64,000 bases of DNA. Origin: Pseudooceanicola nanhaiensis DSM 18065. Its GTDB lineage: Bacteria; Pseudomonadota; Alphaproteobacteria; Rhodobacterales; Rhodobacteraceae. The notes beneath the pieces were generated by a model, which made no database searches, was not told the DNA's origin, and worked only from the letters and a program-made list of their open reading frames with translations. Below, piece after piece: positions 1 to 8,097 of the stretch. Where the stretch lies: NCBI RefSeq assembly GCF_000688295.1, contig NZ_JHZF01000011.1, positions 1,768,288-1,832,287 on the forward strand, written 5' to 3'. Both the position numbers and the translations under genes were made by a program. Numbering within the stretch: position 1 is the first letter of the stretch; each line of letters opens with the position of its first letter.

Positions 1-1
1 C

Positions 2-688
2 ATCCTCGTGCCCACTTACCTCGTGCTCGCGCAGCCGGACCTCGGCACCGCGATCCTGCTGCTGGCGGGGGGCGGCGCGATCATGTTCTTCGCCGGCGTC
101 CACTGGGCCTATTTCGCGGCCGTCATCGCCGCCGGCGTGGGCCTTGTCACCGCGGTGTTCAAGAGCCGCGGCACCGACTGGCAGCTTCTCAAGGATTACC
201 AGTTCCGGCGGATCGACACCTTCCTCGATCCCTCCTCGGACCCGCTGGGCGCGGGCTATCACATCACCCAGTCGAAGATCGCCCTCGGCTCGGGCGGCTG
301 GACCGGACGCGGCTTCATGCAGGGCACGCAATCCCGGCTGAACTTCCTGCCCGAGAAGCACACCGACTTCATCTTCACCACCCTCGCCGAGGAATTCGGA
401 TTCATCGGCGGGATCTCCCTTCTCACGCTCTACGCGCTCATCATCGCCTTCTGCATCGTCTCGGCGCTGACCAACGCCAGCCGCTACGGGTCCCTGCTGA
501 CGCTGGGGATCGCGACGACATTCTTCCTGTTCTTCGCGGTCAACATGTCGATGGTCATGGGCCTCGCGCCGGTGGTCGGCGTGCCGCTGCCGCTGGTCAG
601 CTACGGCGGCTCGGCGATGATGGTGCTGCTCGCGGCCTTCGGGCTGGTGCAGAGCGCCCATGTCCACCGACCAAGAGGCCGCCGTTGA
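2..688 (+). CDS. rodA: Rod shape-determining protein RodA, C-terminal part (cut by window edge)
   Basis: This is a SEDS-family peptidoglycan glycosyltransferase of the inner membrane that works with PBP2 in cell elongation. The frame is open from the first bases, so the true start lies upstream; about 228 residues remain of a protein that usually has about 370-380. Visible family signatures are the PDLGTA segment at the left edge, the PEKHTDFIF..EEFGF periplasmic-loop motif near residue 118, and the VGVPLPLVSYGG motif near the C-terminus. Several hydrophobic membrane segments are present. The stop overlaps the TTG start of ghrA, so the two are probably co-translated, and the expected mre/mrdA elongation genes would lie to the left of the window. 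Confidence 0.96.
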   Translation: MLVPTYLVLAQPDLGTAILLLAGGGAIMFFAGVHWAYFAAVIAAGVGLVTAVFKSRGTDWQLLKDYQFRRIDTFLDPSSDPLGAGYHITQSKIALGSGGWTGRGFMQGTQSRLNFLPEKHTDFIFTTLAEEFGFIGGISLLTLYALIIAFCIVSALTNASRYGSLLTLGIATTFFLFFAVNMSMVMGLAPVVGVPLPLVSYGGSAMMVLLAAFGLVQSAHVHRPRGRR

Positions 689-1620
689 CCCTGAATATCC
701 TGTTCGCCGCTACCGAGGCCCGCTGGCCGCAATACGAGGCCCCGCTGCACCGCGCGCTCGAGGCGGAGGGCATCACCGACTACCGCCTCGCCACCGAGAT
801 GCCGGCGGAGGAGGTCGACTACATCGTCTACGCGCCGAACTCCGACCTGCAGGACTTCACGCCCTACACCCGCACAAAGGCGGTGCTGAACCTCTGGGCC
901 GGGGTCGAGGGAATCGTCGGCAACCGGACCCTCACCCAGCCGCTCTGCCGGATGGTCGATTCGGGGCTGAAGGAAGGCATGGTCGAATGGGTCACCGGAC
1001 AGGTCCTGCGGCACCACCTCGGGATCGACGAGGTGCTGGCGCGGCAATCGGGCGAATGGCGCCCCAGCGTGCCGCCGCTTGCCCGGAACCGGCCCGTGGG
1101 CGTGCTGGGCCTCGGTGAGCTGGGCGCGGCCTGCGCGGGGGCGCTCGCGGCGCTCAACTTCCCCGTCGCGGGCTGGAGCCGGACCGAGAAGCACATCCCC
1201 GGCATCACCTGCCACCACGGCGCCGAGGGCCTGAAGACCGTGCTCGCCGGGTCGCAGATCGTCGTGCTGCTGCTCCCGCTCACCGGCGCCACCGAGAACA
1301 TCCTCGACGCCGACGCGCTGTCGCGCCTGCCGGAGGGCGCGGTGATCGTGAACCCCGGCCGCGGCGCGCTGATCGAGGACGAGGCGCTGCTGGCGGGGCT
1401 CGACGCGGGCCACCTGGGCCATGCCACGCTCGATGTCTTCCGGCAGGAGCCCCTGCCCGCCGACCATCCGTTCTGGCGGCATCCGAAGATCACGGTCAGC
1501 CCCCATGTCGCCTCCGAGACCCGGCCCGAGACGGCGGCCGAGGTCGTGGCCCGAAACATCCGGCGCGGCGAGGCGGGAGAACCCTTCCTCCACCTCGTCG
1601 ATCGCGGCGCGGGGTACTGA
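685..1620 (+). CDS. ghrA: Glyoxylate/hydroxypyruvate reductase A
   Basis: This is a D-2-hydroxyacid dehydrogenase that reduces glyoxylate and hydroxypyruvate with NAD(P)H in the cytosol. The 311 residues match the family length. The dinucleotide-binding motif VLGLGELG lies near residue 140. The catalytic Arg (NPGRGAL), Glu (FRQEPLP) and His (SPHVASETRPE) of the 2-hydroxyacid dehydrogenase family are all visible in the C-terminal half. The start is a TTG whose last two bases are shared with the rodA stop; no upstream or nearby ATG/GTG in this frame fits better. Translation is therefore probably coupled to rodA. Confidence 0.9.
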   Translation: MTLNILFAATEARWPQYEAPLHRALEAEGITDYRLATEMPAEEVDYIVYAPNSDLQDFTPYTRTKAVLNLWAGVEGIVGNRTLTQPLCRMVDSGLKEGMVEWVTGQVLRHHLGIDEVLARQSGEWRPSVPPLARNRPVGVLGLGELGAACAGALAALNFPVAGWSRTEKHIPGITCHHGAEGLKTVLAGSQIVVLLLPLTGATENILDADALSRLPEGAVIVNPGRGALIEDEALLAGLDAGHLGHATLDVFRQEPLPADHPFWRHPKITVSPHVASETRPETAAEVVARNIRRGEAGEPFLHLVDRGAGY

Positions 1621-1660
1621 ACGCGGGCTTCGGCCTGCAATTTGTGCTGCCCCTGAAAAG

Positions 1661-1675
1661 GTAACGGTTTGTTAA
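1661..1675 (+). promoter_or_regulatory. Candidate CtrA-type site upstream of the rpmB leader
   Basis: The sequence reads GTAA-N7-TTAA followed by CC. It differs at one base from the CtrA consensus TTAA-N7-TTAA used across alphaproteobacteria. It sits 41 bp after the ghrA stop in a 332-bp stretch without a gene. No target is certain: rpmB starts almost 280 bp further on, behind a terminator-like hairpin. It could be a chance match. Confidence 0.3.
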
Positions 1676-1739
1676 CCAATTTCATGCGAGCGTGCACTCG
1701 GCGGCCCTGTTGGGGATTTCTCGGGGTCGCCAAGGGGAA

Positions 1740-1770
1740 GGCCCCCCGTTCCCGCGCGGGGGGCCGTTTC
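1740..1770 (+). terminator. Terminator-like hairpin after ghrA
   Basis: A perfect 9-bp stem (GGCCCCCCG / CGGGGGGCC, 1740-1748 with 1757-1765) encloses an 8-base loop and is followed by GTTTCC. It could end rodA-ghrA transcription. It could also end a short transcript starting near 1680. Apart from this hairpin, the CtrA-like site and the rpmB promoter, the gap 1621-1952 shows nothing recognisable. Confidence 0.6.
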
Positions 1771-1831
1771 CCGGCCTGCACCGGCCCTGGGGGCGGCGGT
1801 CTCCCGGATCGGGTTTACGGACCGTCGCCTC

Positions 1832-1858
1832 TTGACCTCCCCCCCGATTGGCCATAGA
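1832..1858 (+). promoter_or_regulatory. Probable sigma-70 promoter of rpmB
   Basis: TTGACC (1832-1837) is a good -35 box, and CATAGA (1853-1858) is a fair -10 after a 15-base spacer, which is slightly short. It lies about 100 bp upstream of the rpmB start and downstream of the ghrA hairpin, the expected place for a promoter of this separately transcribed ribosomal-protein gene. Confidence 0.5.
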
Positions 1859-1952
1859 GAGCGCGGACGGAATTCGATGGCGCTGCGCGAGGGCGGCGCC
1901 GTTTCATTTGGACGAGGGCGCGACCCGCCCGCTAGACGATCGAGGAAAGACC

Positions 1953-2240
1953 ATGTCGCGCCGTTGCGAACTGACCGGAAAAGGCCCGATGACGGGCAAC
2001 AATGTCAGCCATGCGAACAACAAGACCCGTCGCCGGTTCCTGCCGAACCTGAACGACGTTTCGCTGCGCTCGGAAGCTCTGGGCCGGAACATCAAGCTCC
2101 GGATCTCCGCCTCCGCGCTGCGCACCGTCGATCACCGCGGCGGTCTGGACAAGTTCCTGGCCAAGGCGAAGGACGCAGAGCTGTCCGACGCCGCGCTGAA
2201 AGTGAAGAAAGAGATCATGAAGGTCCAGGCCGAGGCCTGA
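1953..2240 (+). CDS. rpmB: 50S ribosomal protein L28
   Basis: This is L28, a small basic protein of the large ribosomal subunit. The ATG at 1953 follows the ribosome-binding sequence GAGGAAAG with good spacing and gives 95 residues, the usual length in alphaproteobacteria. A longer open frame from 1848 adds an unrelated N-terminus and was not used. The family signature is clear: [11 protein letters not shown] at the start, [15 protein letters not shown], then [16 protein letters not shown]. It stands alone with its own promoter and a strong terminator. Confidence 0.97.
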   Translation: MSRRCELTGKGPMTGNNVSHANNKTRRRFLPNLNDVSLRSEALGRNIKLRISASALRTVDHRGGLDKFLAKAKDAELSDAALKVKKEIMKVQAEA

Positions 2241-2272
2241 TCCTTCGCCGTCCCGTCGGGACAGCAGACACG

Positions 2273-2306
2273 AAGGCCGGGACGCGATGAGCGCCCCGGC
2301 CTTTCT
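2273..2306 (+). terminator. Rho-independent terminator of rpmB
   Basis: An 8-bp stem AAGGCCGG / CCGGCCTT (2273-2280 with 2296-2303) is extended by further G-C pairs to a GATGA loop and followed by TTTCTC, 33 bases after the rpmB stop. The rest of the gap to 2578 is GC-rich and holds one more inverted repeat but no supported gene. Confidence 0.8.
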
Positions 2307-2507
2307 CGTTCCGCCCGCGCGATTCGCCTGCTGCCATGCGCGGCGCCTGCCGCCCGCCCGCGGGGATCGCGCCGGCCGCGAGGACGAGGCGCGCAAGGGC
2401 CCCTGACCGACATCCCCGCCACGCGGGTGAGCCGGTCCATGCCGGTCGCGGTATCGCCCGTGGCGGTCGCAAAGCCGTTCCGCCGCCGTGAGCCCTGTCG
2501 TCGGAGC

Positions 2508-2539
2508 CATCCCGGGCCCTCCTCTCGGGACCCGGGATG
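2508..2539. repeat. Perfect inverted repeat downstream of the TPP enzyme gene
   Basis: CATCCCGGG (2508-2516) and CCCGGGATG (2531-2539) form a perfect 9-bp stem with a 14-base loop. It lies 40 bases beyond the 3' end of the minus-strand gene that stops at 2579 and may stabilise or end that mRNA. There is no T tract. Confidence 0.45.
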
Positions 2540-2578
2540 CAAAGCGGTCGTCCGACCCGGCAGGGGCGGCGGTCGCCG

Positions 2579-4246
2579 TCAGCCTTTCCGGGCGCGCAAT
2601 CCGGCGATGGTCGCGGTCGGAGACAGCGCCTCGGGATCGAGGATCAGGTGCAGGATCGCGGGCTTGCCGCTGGCGCGCGCCGCCTCGAAGGCGGCCGGGA
2701 AATCCTCCGCCGTCTCGACCCGTTGCCCGAAGCCGCCATGCGCCTCGGCCAGCGCCGCGAAATCGGGGTTGGTGAGCGAGGTGGAGGAGACCCGTTCGGG
2801 GAATTCCCGCTCCTGGTGCATCCGGATCGTGCCGTACATGCCGTTGTCGACCAGAACGACGATCAGCGGAATGCCGTGATGCGCGCAGGTGGCGAATTCC
2901 TGGGAGGTCATCATGAAGTCGCCGTCGCCCGCGAGGTTCACCACGACCTGGTCCGGCCGCGCCCGCTGCGCCGCGATACCCGCCGGGAAGCCGTAGCCCA
3001 TCGAGCCCGATGTCGGCGCGAGATGCGTGTTGAACTGCGTGAAGCGATAGTAGCGGTTCAGCCAGACGGCGAAGTTCCCCGCCCCGTTGGTCAGGATGGC
3101 GTCGTCGGGCAATGCGTCCCGCATCCAGGTCAGGACCTTGCCCATCTGGAGCGCCCCGGGGTTCTCCCGCGGCTCCTCCGACCAGTCGAGATAGGCCGCC
3201 CGCGCGGCCGAGACCCATTCCCCCTGCCGCGGCGCCTCGGGCGAGAGCCCGTCGAGCACCGGCGCGATGCCCTTCGGCGTGGCGCTGATCCCGAGGGCCG
3301 GCTGATAGACCCGGCCGATCTCGTCCGGATCGGCATGGACATGCACCAGTTTCTGCGCGCCCGACGGGATCGGCAGCAGCGTGTAGCTCTGGGACGAGAT
3401 CTCGGACATCCGCGAGCCCATGACGAGGACCAGATCGGCCTCCCCGATCGCCTTCACCAGCGCCGGATTCGCCCCGAGGCTCAGGTCGCCGGCGTAATTC
3501 GGATGCTGGGCGGGGACCATGCCCGCGCGCCGGAAGCTCGCGGCGAAGGGGATGGCGTAACGCTCGCAGAGGCCGGTGAAGGAGGCGACGGCGGCCTCGT
3601 CCCAGCGGGAGCCGCCGAAGATCGCGAAGGGCCGCTCGGCCCCGGCCAGCAACTCCGCCAGCGCCGCGGCGTCGCCCGCGGCAGGCGCGGTCTCCACCGG
3701 CTCCACCCGCGGCGCGTCGGCGACCTGCACCACGTCGTCCAGCATGTCCTCGGGCAGCGCGATCACCACCGGGCCGGGCCGGCCCTGCATCGCCACGCGG
3801 AAGGCACGGGCGACCAGTTCGGGAATCCGGGCGGCGTCGTCGATCTCGACGACCCACTTCGCCATGGTCCCGAAGACCGCGCCGTAATCAAGCTCCTGGA
3901 ACGCCTCGCGGTGCTTCATGCCCCGCGCCACCTGGCCGACGAACAGGATCATCGGCGTCGAATCCTGCGCCGCCACGTGGACCCCCGCCGCAGCATTGGT
4001 CGCGCCCGGCCCCCGCGTCACGAAGCAGATCCCCGGCCGCCCCGAAAGCTTGCCCCAGGCCTCCGCCATCATCGAGGCCCCGCCCTCCTGCCGGCAGGTG
4101 ATCATGTCGACGCCCGATCCGATCAGCGCATCGAGCACGCTGAGGTAGCTCTCGCCCGGCACGCAGGAGGCGCGCTCCACGCCCTGGGCCAGAAGCTGGT
4201 CGACAAGCACGCGCGCGCCGGTGCGGTCTTTGGGGGTGACGGACAT
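2579..4246 (-). CDS. Thiamine diphosphate-dependent enzyme, acetolactate synthase family
   Basis: This 555-residue protein has the three-domain plan of TPP enzymes (PYR, central, PP). The N-terminal PYR domain shows the catalytic-glutamate motif CRQEGGA near residue 50 and the RGPGATNA segment. The C-terminal PP domain has the TPP/Mg2+ motif AGDGDFMMTSQE...VDNGMYG. The chosen ATG (4246) sits behind an AAGGAG site; the frame is open 67 codons further upstream, but that part has no homology-like character. Related proteins include acetolactate synthase large subunit, sulfoacetaldehyde acetyltransferase and oxalyl-CoA decarboxylase. No ilvH-type small subunit lies beside it, so a biosynthetic acetolactate synthase is not assured and the substrate is unknown. 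Confidence 0.85.
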   Translation of the reverse strand: MSVTPKDRTGARVLVDQLLAQGVERASCVPGESYLSVLDALIGSGVDMITCRQEGGASMMAEAWGKLSGRPGICFVTRGPGATNAAAGVHVAAQDSTPMILFVGQVARGMKHREAFQELDYGAVFGTMAKWVVEIDDAARIPELVARAFRVAMQGRPGPVVIALPEDMLDDVVQVADAPRVEPVETAPAAGDAAALAELLAGAERPFAIFGGSRWDEAAVASFTGLCERYAIPFAASFRRAGMVPAQHPNYAGDLSLGANPALVKAIGEADLVLVMGSRMSEISSQSYTLLPIPSGAQKLVHVHADPDEIGRVYQPALGISATPKGIAPVLDGLSPEAPRQGEWVSAARAAYLDWSEEPRENPGALQMGKVLTWMRDALPDDAILTNGAGNFAVWLNRYYRFTQFNTHLAPTSGSMGYGFPAGIAAQRARPDQVVVNLAGDGDFMMTSQEFATCAHHGIPLIVVLVDNGMYGTIRMHQEREFPERVSSTSLTNPDFAALAEAHGGFGQRVETAEDFPAAFEAARASGKPAILHLILDPEALSPTATIAGLRARKG

Positions 4247-4350
4247 GGGGGGCTCCTTGCTGATTTCGGCGCCACTCTTTCCGATCCGCACAGGAAACGA
4301 AAGCCCCCTCCGCCCCGCGCGCCGCCCGAGGCAGGGCGCGGGGTCGCCTG

Positions 4351-4417
4351 CTTCCTCTTGCCGAAAATATCCCCGCCGGAGGCCGCGCCCGGAGCGGGCT
4401 CGATGCCCGCTTCGGGC
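4351..4417 (-). repeat. Intergenic structured repeat, copy A
   Basis: The core 4351-4382, read on the minus strand, contains GGGGATATTTTCGGCAAG and AGGAAG, the shared core of six elements in this window. Beside it a 13-bp near-perfect stem (4387-4399 with 4405-4417, one G:T mismatch) encloses TCGAT. The element lies just 3' of choV and upstream of the TPP enzyme gene. The arrangement of core plus variable stem is as in copies C and D. Confidence 0.7.
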
Positions 4418-4447
4418 GCCCCCGTCGCGACGCCGGGGGCGGCGCAA

Positions 4448-5461
4448 TCACCCGAGGGCCGCGACCACCTCGCCCGCCCCGATCACGCCGATCTCCGCGC
4501 CGTTCTCCCGCACGCTCACGACCTCGGCCCCGCCCGAGATCAGCGCGATCGCCTCGGTCACCGGCGCCTCGGCATCGAGCGCCGGCGCGCCCTCGGGCGC
4601 CGTGCCCGCACGCATCACGTCACGCGCCCGGAGCACGCCCAGCGGGTTCATGTGGGCCACGAACTCCGCCACGTAATCGTTCGCCGGATGGGCGATGATC
4701 TCGGCCGGCGTGCCGCACTGGACGATCCGCCCGCCCTCCATGATCGCGATCCGGTTGCCGATCTTGAACGCCTCGTCGAGATCGTGGCTGACGAAGAGGA
4801 TCGTCCGCCTGAGCCGCGCCTGCAGCTCCAGCAATTCGTCCTGCAGCCGGGTCCGGATCAGCGGGTCCAGCGCGGAGAAGGGTTCGTCCATCAGCAGGAT
4901 CGGCGCATCCGTGGCAAACGCCCGCGCGAGGCCGACCCGCTGCTGCATCCCGCCCGACAGCTCGCTCACCTTCCGGTCGGCCCAGTCGGTGAGCCCCACC
5001 ATCTCGAGCTTCTCGTCCGCCCGCTTCACCCGCTCGGCCTTCGCCACCCCGGCAAGCTCCAGCCCGAGCGCGACGTTGTCGCGCACGTTGCGCCAGGGCA
5101 GCAGGCCGAATTGCTGGAACACCATCGCCACGGATTTGCGGCGCAGCTGCTTCAGCGCCTTCTCGCCGTCCTGCGGCAGGGTGCAGGTCCAGTCGCCATC
5201 CGTCACCCGGACCGCGCCCCGGGTGATCGGGTTCAGCCCGTTCACCGCCCTGAGGAGCGTCGACTTGCCGGACCCCGAAAGCCCCATGAGGACGAGGATC
5301 TCGCCCTCCTCCACCGAGAGCGAACAATCGTGAACCCCCAGCACCTGGCCGGTGGCGCTCTGGATCTCGCTGCGGTCCTTGCCGCGATCCATCAGCGGCA
5401 GCGCCTCTTCCGGGTCCGAGCCGAAGACGATGGAAACCTTGTCGAAGACGACGGCGCTCAT
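4448..5461 (-). CDS. choV: Choline ABC transporter ATP-binding protein
   Basis: This is the ATPase subunit of an OpuA/ProU-type osmolyte importer, 337 residues. The ABC domain has Walker A GLSGSGKST, signature LSGGMQQR and Walker B ILLMDEPFSALD. After it comes a C-terminal CBS-like region (about residues 275-337), the part that senses ionic strength in some relatives. The start at 5461 overlaps the choW stop by four bases (ATGA). It is third in a choX-choW-choV operon next to betIBA, so the substrate is most likely choline. The MSAVVFDKVSIVFG start resembles ChoV of rhizobia and roseobacters. Confidence 0.92.
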   Translation of the reverse strand: MSAVVFDKVSIVFGSDPEEALPLMDRGKDRSEIQSATGQVLGVHDCSLSVEEGEILVLMGLSGSGKSTLLRAVNGLNPITRGAVRVTDGDWTCTLPQDGEKALKQLRRKSVAMVFQQFGLLPWRNVRDNVALGLELAGVAKAERVKRADEKLEMVGLTDWADRKVSELSGGMQQRVGLARAFATDAPILLMDEPFSALDPLIRTRLQDELLELQARLRRTILFVSHDLDEAFKIGNRIAIMEGGRIVQCGTPAEIIAHPANDYVAEFVAHMNPLGVLRARDVMRAGTAPEGAPALDAEAPVTEAIALISGGAEVVSVRENGAEIGVIGAGEVVAALG

Positions 5462-6297
5462 TTCCTGCCCCCGACCCGCAGCATCCGGTCGAGGATGATC
5501 GCGACGACCACGATGACGAAGCCGCTCTCGAACCCGAGCGCGGTGTTGACCGAGTTCAGCGCCCTGACCACCGGCACGCCCAGCCCGTCCGCGCCCACGA
5601 GCGCGGCGATCACCACCATCGAGAGCGAGAGCATGATCGTCTGGTTCAGCCCGGCCATGATCTGCGGCAATGCGTAGGGCAGTTCCACCTTCCAGAGCGT
5701 CTGCTGCGGGCTCGCCCCGAAGGCCTGCGCGGCCTCCATCAGCGGCGTCGGCGTGGAGGACACCCCCAGATAGGTCAGCCGGATCGGCGCCGGCAGCACG
5801 AAGATCACCGTCGCGAAGAGGCCCGGCACCATGCCGATGCCGAAGAAGACGATGGCCGGGATCAGGTAGACGAAGGCCGGCAGCGTCTGCATCAGGTCGA
5901 GCACCGGCTGCATCCAGGCATAGAGCTTCGGCCGGTGCGCGGCGAGGATGCCGATCGGCACGCCCAGCCCCATGCAGACCACGCAGGCCGAGATCACCAG
6001 CGTGAGGCTCTCGGTCGTCTCTTCCCAGTAACCCTGGTTGATGATGAAGAGCAGCCCCACGACGACCAGCGCGACCGTCTTCCAGTTGCGCTGCAGCACC
6101 CAGGTCAGCGCGCCGAAGATCGCGATCATGACCAGCGGATTGGGCGCCTGCAGCAGCCACATCAGCCCGTCGATCGCGCTGTCGAGCGTGTCGGCGAGAA
6201 GGTCGAAGAAGAACGAGAACGTCTCCTCGAGCCATTCGAAGAAGTCGCCGGCCCACTGGCCGACGGGTATCTTGTGCTCGGTCAGCCACTCCAGCAT
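5458..6297 (-). CDS. choW: Choline ABC transporter permease
   Basis: This is the membrane-spanning subunit (279 residues) of the choline importer, ProW/ChoW type. A short amphipathic N-terminus (EWLTEHKIPVGQW) is followed by about six hydrophobic segments. The binding-protein-dependent permease domain contains the EAA-type loop EAAQAFGASPQQTLWKVELP near residue 190. It overlaps choV by four bases. A strong hairpin separates it from choX, as is common where the binding protein must be made in excess of the membrane parts. Confidence 0.93.
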   Translation of the reverse strand: MLEWLTEHKIPVGQWAGDFFEWLEETFSFFFDLLADTLDSAIDGLMWLLQAPNPLVMIAIFGALTWVLQRNWKTVALVVVGLLFIINQGYWEETTESLTLVISACVVCMGLGVPIGILAAHRPKLYAWMQPVLDLMQTLPAFVYLIPAIVFFGIGMVPGLFATVIFVLPAPIRLTYLGVSSTPTPLMEAAQAFGASPQQTLWKVELPYALPQIMAGLNQTIMLSLSMVVIAALVGADGLGVPVVRALNSVNTALGFESGFVIVVVAIILDRMLRVGGRK

Positions 6298-6376
6298 GCA
6301 CGCCCGTCCCTGTCTTGTCCGTTGAAGCGGGTCCGGTCCTGATGCCGGGGCCCGGCGGCCCGTCCCGGGGGCCGGG

Positions 6377-6401
6377 GACGCGGCGGAACGCCCGCCGCGT
6401 C
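6377..6401 (-). promoter_or_regulatory. Intercistronic hairpin between choX and choW
   Basis: A perfect 10-bp G+C-rich stem (6377-6386 with 6392-6401) has a five-base loop and starts 9 bases beyond the choX stop. No T tract follows on the minus strand. Such stems behind binding-protein genes commonly protect the upstream mRNA and lower expression of the downstream permease genes; that role is inferred here. Confidence 0.6.
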
Positions 6402-6409
6402 CCGTGCCG

Positions 6410-7333
6410 TCACTCGAGCTCTGCCGTCACGGCCGCGACCGCGTCGCCGCCGTCCCGGGTCGTCACGCCGTCGAGCCAGGGCTTCCAGGCGTCGGGATTG
6501 GCCTTCAGCCAGGCCTCGGCCGCCTCCTCCGGATCCGCGCCATCGTCGAGGATCGCCCCCATGATCTCGTTCTCCATGGCGAGCGAGAAGCTCAGGTTGC
6601 TCAGGAAGGCGCCCACGTTCGGGCATTCCTCGACATAGCCCTTGCGCACGTTGGTATAGACCGTCGCGCCGCCCAGGTCGGGACCGAAGAAATCGTCCCC
6701 GCCCTCCAGGTAGGTCAGGTCGAAATTGGCATTCATCGGGTGCGGTTCCCAGCCGAGGAAGATCACCGGCTCATCGCGTTCGGTCGCACGCTTGACCTGC
6801 GCCAGCATCCCCTGTTCGGAGCTTTCGACCACTTCGAACCCCTCGAGCTCGAAGGCGTTCTGGCCGATCATGTCCATGATCAGCCGGTTGCCGTCATTGC
6901 CCGGCTCGATCCCGTAGATCTTGCCCTCGAGCGCGTCCTTGTGCGCCGCGATGTCCGCGAAATTGGCGATCCCGAGGTCGGCCGCCGCCTTGTTGGCCGC
7001 GAGCGTGTATTTCGCGCCCTCGAGGTTCGCCTTCAGCGTCTCGACCGAGCCGTCGTCGCGGTAGGGCGCGATGTCGGCCTCCATGGTCGGCATCCAGTTG
7101 CCGAGGAACACGTCGACGTCGCCCTTCGACAGCGCGGTGTAGGTCACCGGCACCGAAAGCACCTTGGTCTCGGTGTCATAGCCGAGCGCGTCGAGCATCA
7201 CGCTCGCGGCCGCCGTCGTCGCCGTGATGTCGGTCCAGCCGACATCCGAGAAGACGACCTCGTCACAATCGGCCAGCGCTCCGCCGGCCCCGATGATCAG
7301 GGCCAGAACACTCGCAAGGCTGCGCTTCAACAT
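6410..7333 (-). CDS. choX: Choline-binding periplasmic protein
   Basis: This is the substrate-binding protein (307 residues) of the choline importer. It has a signal peptide of about 21 residues (MLKRSLASVLALIIGAGGALA, cut before DCDE) and an OpuAC-type domain. The aromatic cage known from Sinorhizobium meliloti ChoX (W43, W90, Y119, W205, with D45 and N156) appears here with a constant offset of ten: W33, W80, Y109, W195, D35 and N146. That makes choline the best-supported ligand, rather than glycine betaine or proline. It is the first gene of the minus-strand operon and diverges from betI. Confidence 0.94.
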   Translation of the reverse strand: MLKRSLASVLALIIGAGGALADCDEVVFSDVGWTDITATTAAASVMLDALGYDTETKVLSVPVTYTALSKGDVDVFLGNWMPTMEADIAPYRDDGSVETLKANLEGAKYTLAANKAAADLGIANFADIAAHKDALEGKIYGIEPGNDGNRLIMDMIGQNAFELEGFEVVESSEQGMLAQVKRATERDEPVIFLGWEPHPMNANFDLTYLEGGDDFFGPDLGGATVYTNVRKGYVEECPNVGAFLSNLSFSLAMENEIMGAILDDGADPEEAAEAWLKANPDAWKPWLDGVTTRDGGDAVAAVTAELE

Positions 7334-7389
7334 GAGACTTCCTCCTTGTTTGTCACCGTCGCAGGCCCCGGTCGGGGCTTGCGTTTTTA

Positions 7390-7409
7390 TTGATTGATGA
7401 GTTAATCAA
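7390..7409. promoter_or_regulatory. Probable BetI operator in the choX/betI divergent region
   Basis: The 20-bp sequence TTGATTGATGAGTTAATCAA has matching outer arms TTGATT and AATCAA, with further partial pairing inside. It is an AT-rich island in a G+C-rich region and lies 57 bp upstream of choX and 69 bp upstream of betI. TetR-family regulators such as BetI bind palindromes of this size between divergent genes, so it probably controls both uptake and oxidation. No clear -35/-10 pair could be fixed. Confidence 0.65.
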
Positions 7410-7477
7410 AAACCAGAGCTCCCTGCAACCGCTTGGCGGAAAGGGGGATTGGCGCCACCCTAGAGGAGATTCCTGAA

Positions 7478-8068
7478 ATGCCAAAGGTGGGAATGGAACC
7501 TCTGCGGCGCGAAGCGATGATCCGGGCCACGATCCAGGCGATCGGCGAGGCCGGCTCGCTCGACGTGACCGTGAGCCAGATCGCGAAGCGCGCCGGGATG
7601 TCCTCGGCGCTGGCGCATCACTACTTCGGCTCCAAGGACCAGATCTTCCTCGCCGCGATGCGTCACATCCTGCGCAAATTCGGCACGTCCGTCACGCTGC
7701 GGCTCAGGAACCTCGACGACCCGGCGGCGCGGATCCGCGCGATCATCGCCGCCAGCTTCGCCGAGGGCCAGTTCGACAAGGAGGTCGTCGCCGCCTGGCT
7801 GACCTTCTACGTCCGCGCGATGCAATCCGAGGACGTGGCGCGCCTGCTCTCGGTCTATGCCCGGCGGCTGAAGTCGAACCTGATGCACGATCTCCGCAAG
7901 CTCTTCGACGATGCCGAGGCCGAACAGGTCGCCCAGGGCCTCGCCTCGCTGATCGACGGTTTCTACATTCGCCACGCGCTGCAGCACGTGGCCCCGGACC
8001 GCGACGCCTCGCAGGCCCTGGTCTGCGACTACCTCGCCCTCTGGATGGAACGGAAGGCGCGCGGCTAG
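7478..8068 (+). CDS. betI: Choline-responsive repressor BetI
   Basis: This TetR-family transcription factor has 196 residues, essentially the length of E. coli BetI. The N-terminal helix-turn-helix is visible as [20 protein letters not shown] (about residues 33-52). The C-terminal part is the ligand-binding and dimer domain typical of BetI. The ATG at 7478 follows GAGGAG; an upstream in-frame start at 7433 lacks such a site and the added residues are not conserved in character. It is the first gene of betI-betB-betA and presumably represses its own operon and choXWV until choline is present. Confidence 0.93.
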   Translation: MPKVGMEPLRREAMIRATIQAIGEAGSLDVTVSQIAKRAGMSSALAHHYFGSKDQIFLAAMRHILRKFGTSVTLRLRNLDDPAARIRAIIAASFAEGQFDKEVVAAWLTFYVRAMQSEDVARLLSVYARRLKSNLMHDLRKLFDDAEAEQVAQGLASLIDGFYIRHALQHVAPDRDASQALVCDYLALWMERKARG

Positions 8069-8097
8069 GCCCGCGCCCGAACGGAAGGACAAGACCC

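Noticed and set aside
1850-1952. A tRNA-like fold in the rpmB leader
   Set aside because: The G+C stems do not form a cloverleaf and there is no T-loop GTTCRA sequence.
2537-5677. A plus-strand open frame of 1046 codons opposite the TPP enzyme and choline ATPase genes
   Set aside because: It is antisense to two clear genes. Its translation is Arg/His/Pro/Gly-rich with no domain, as expected from stop-poor high-G+C DNA.
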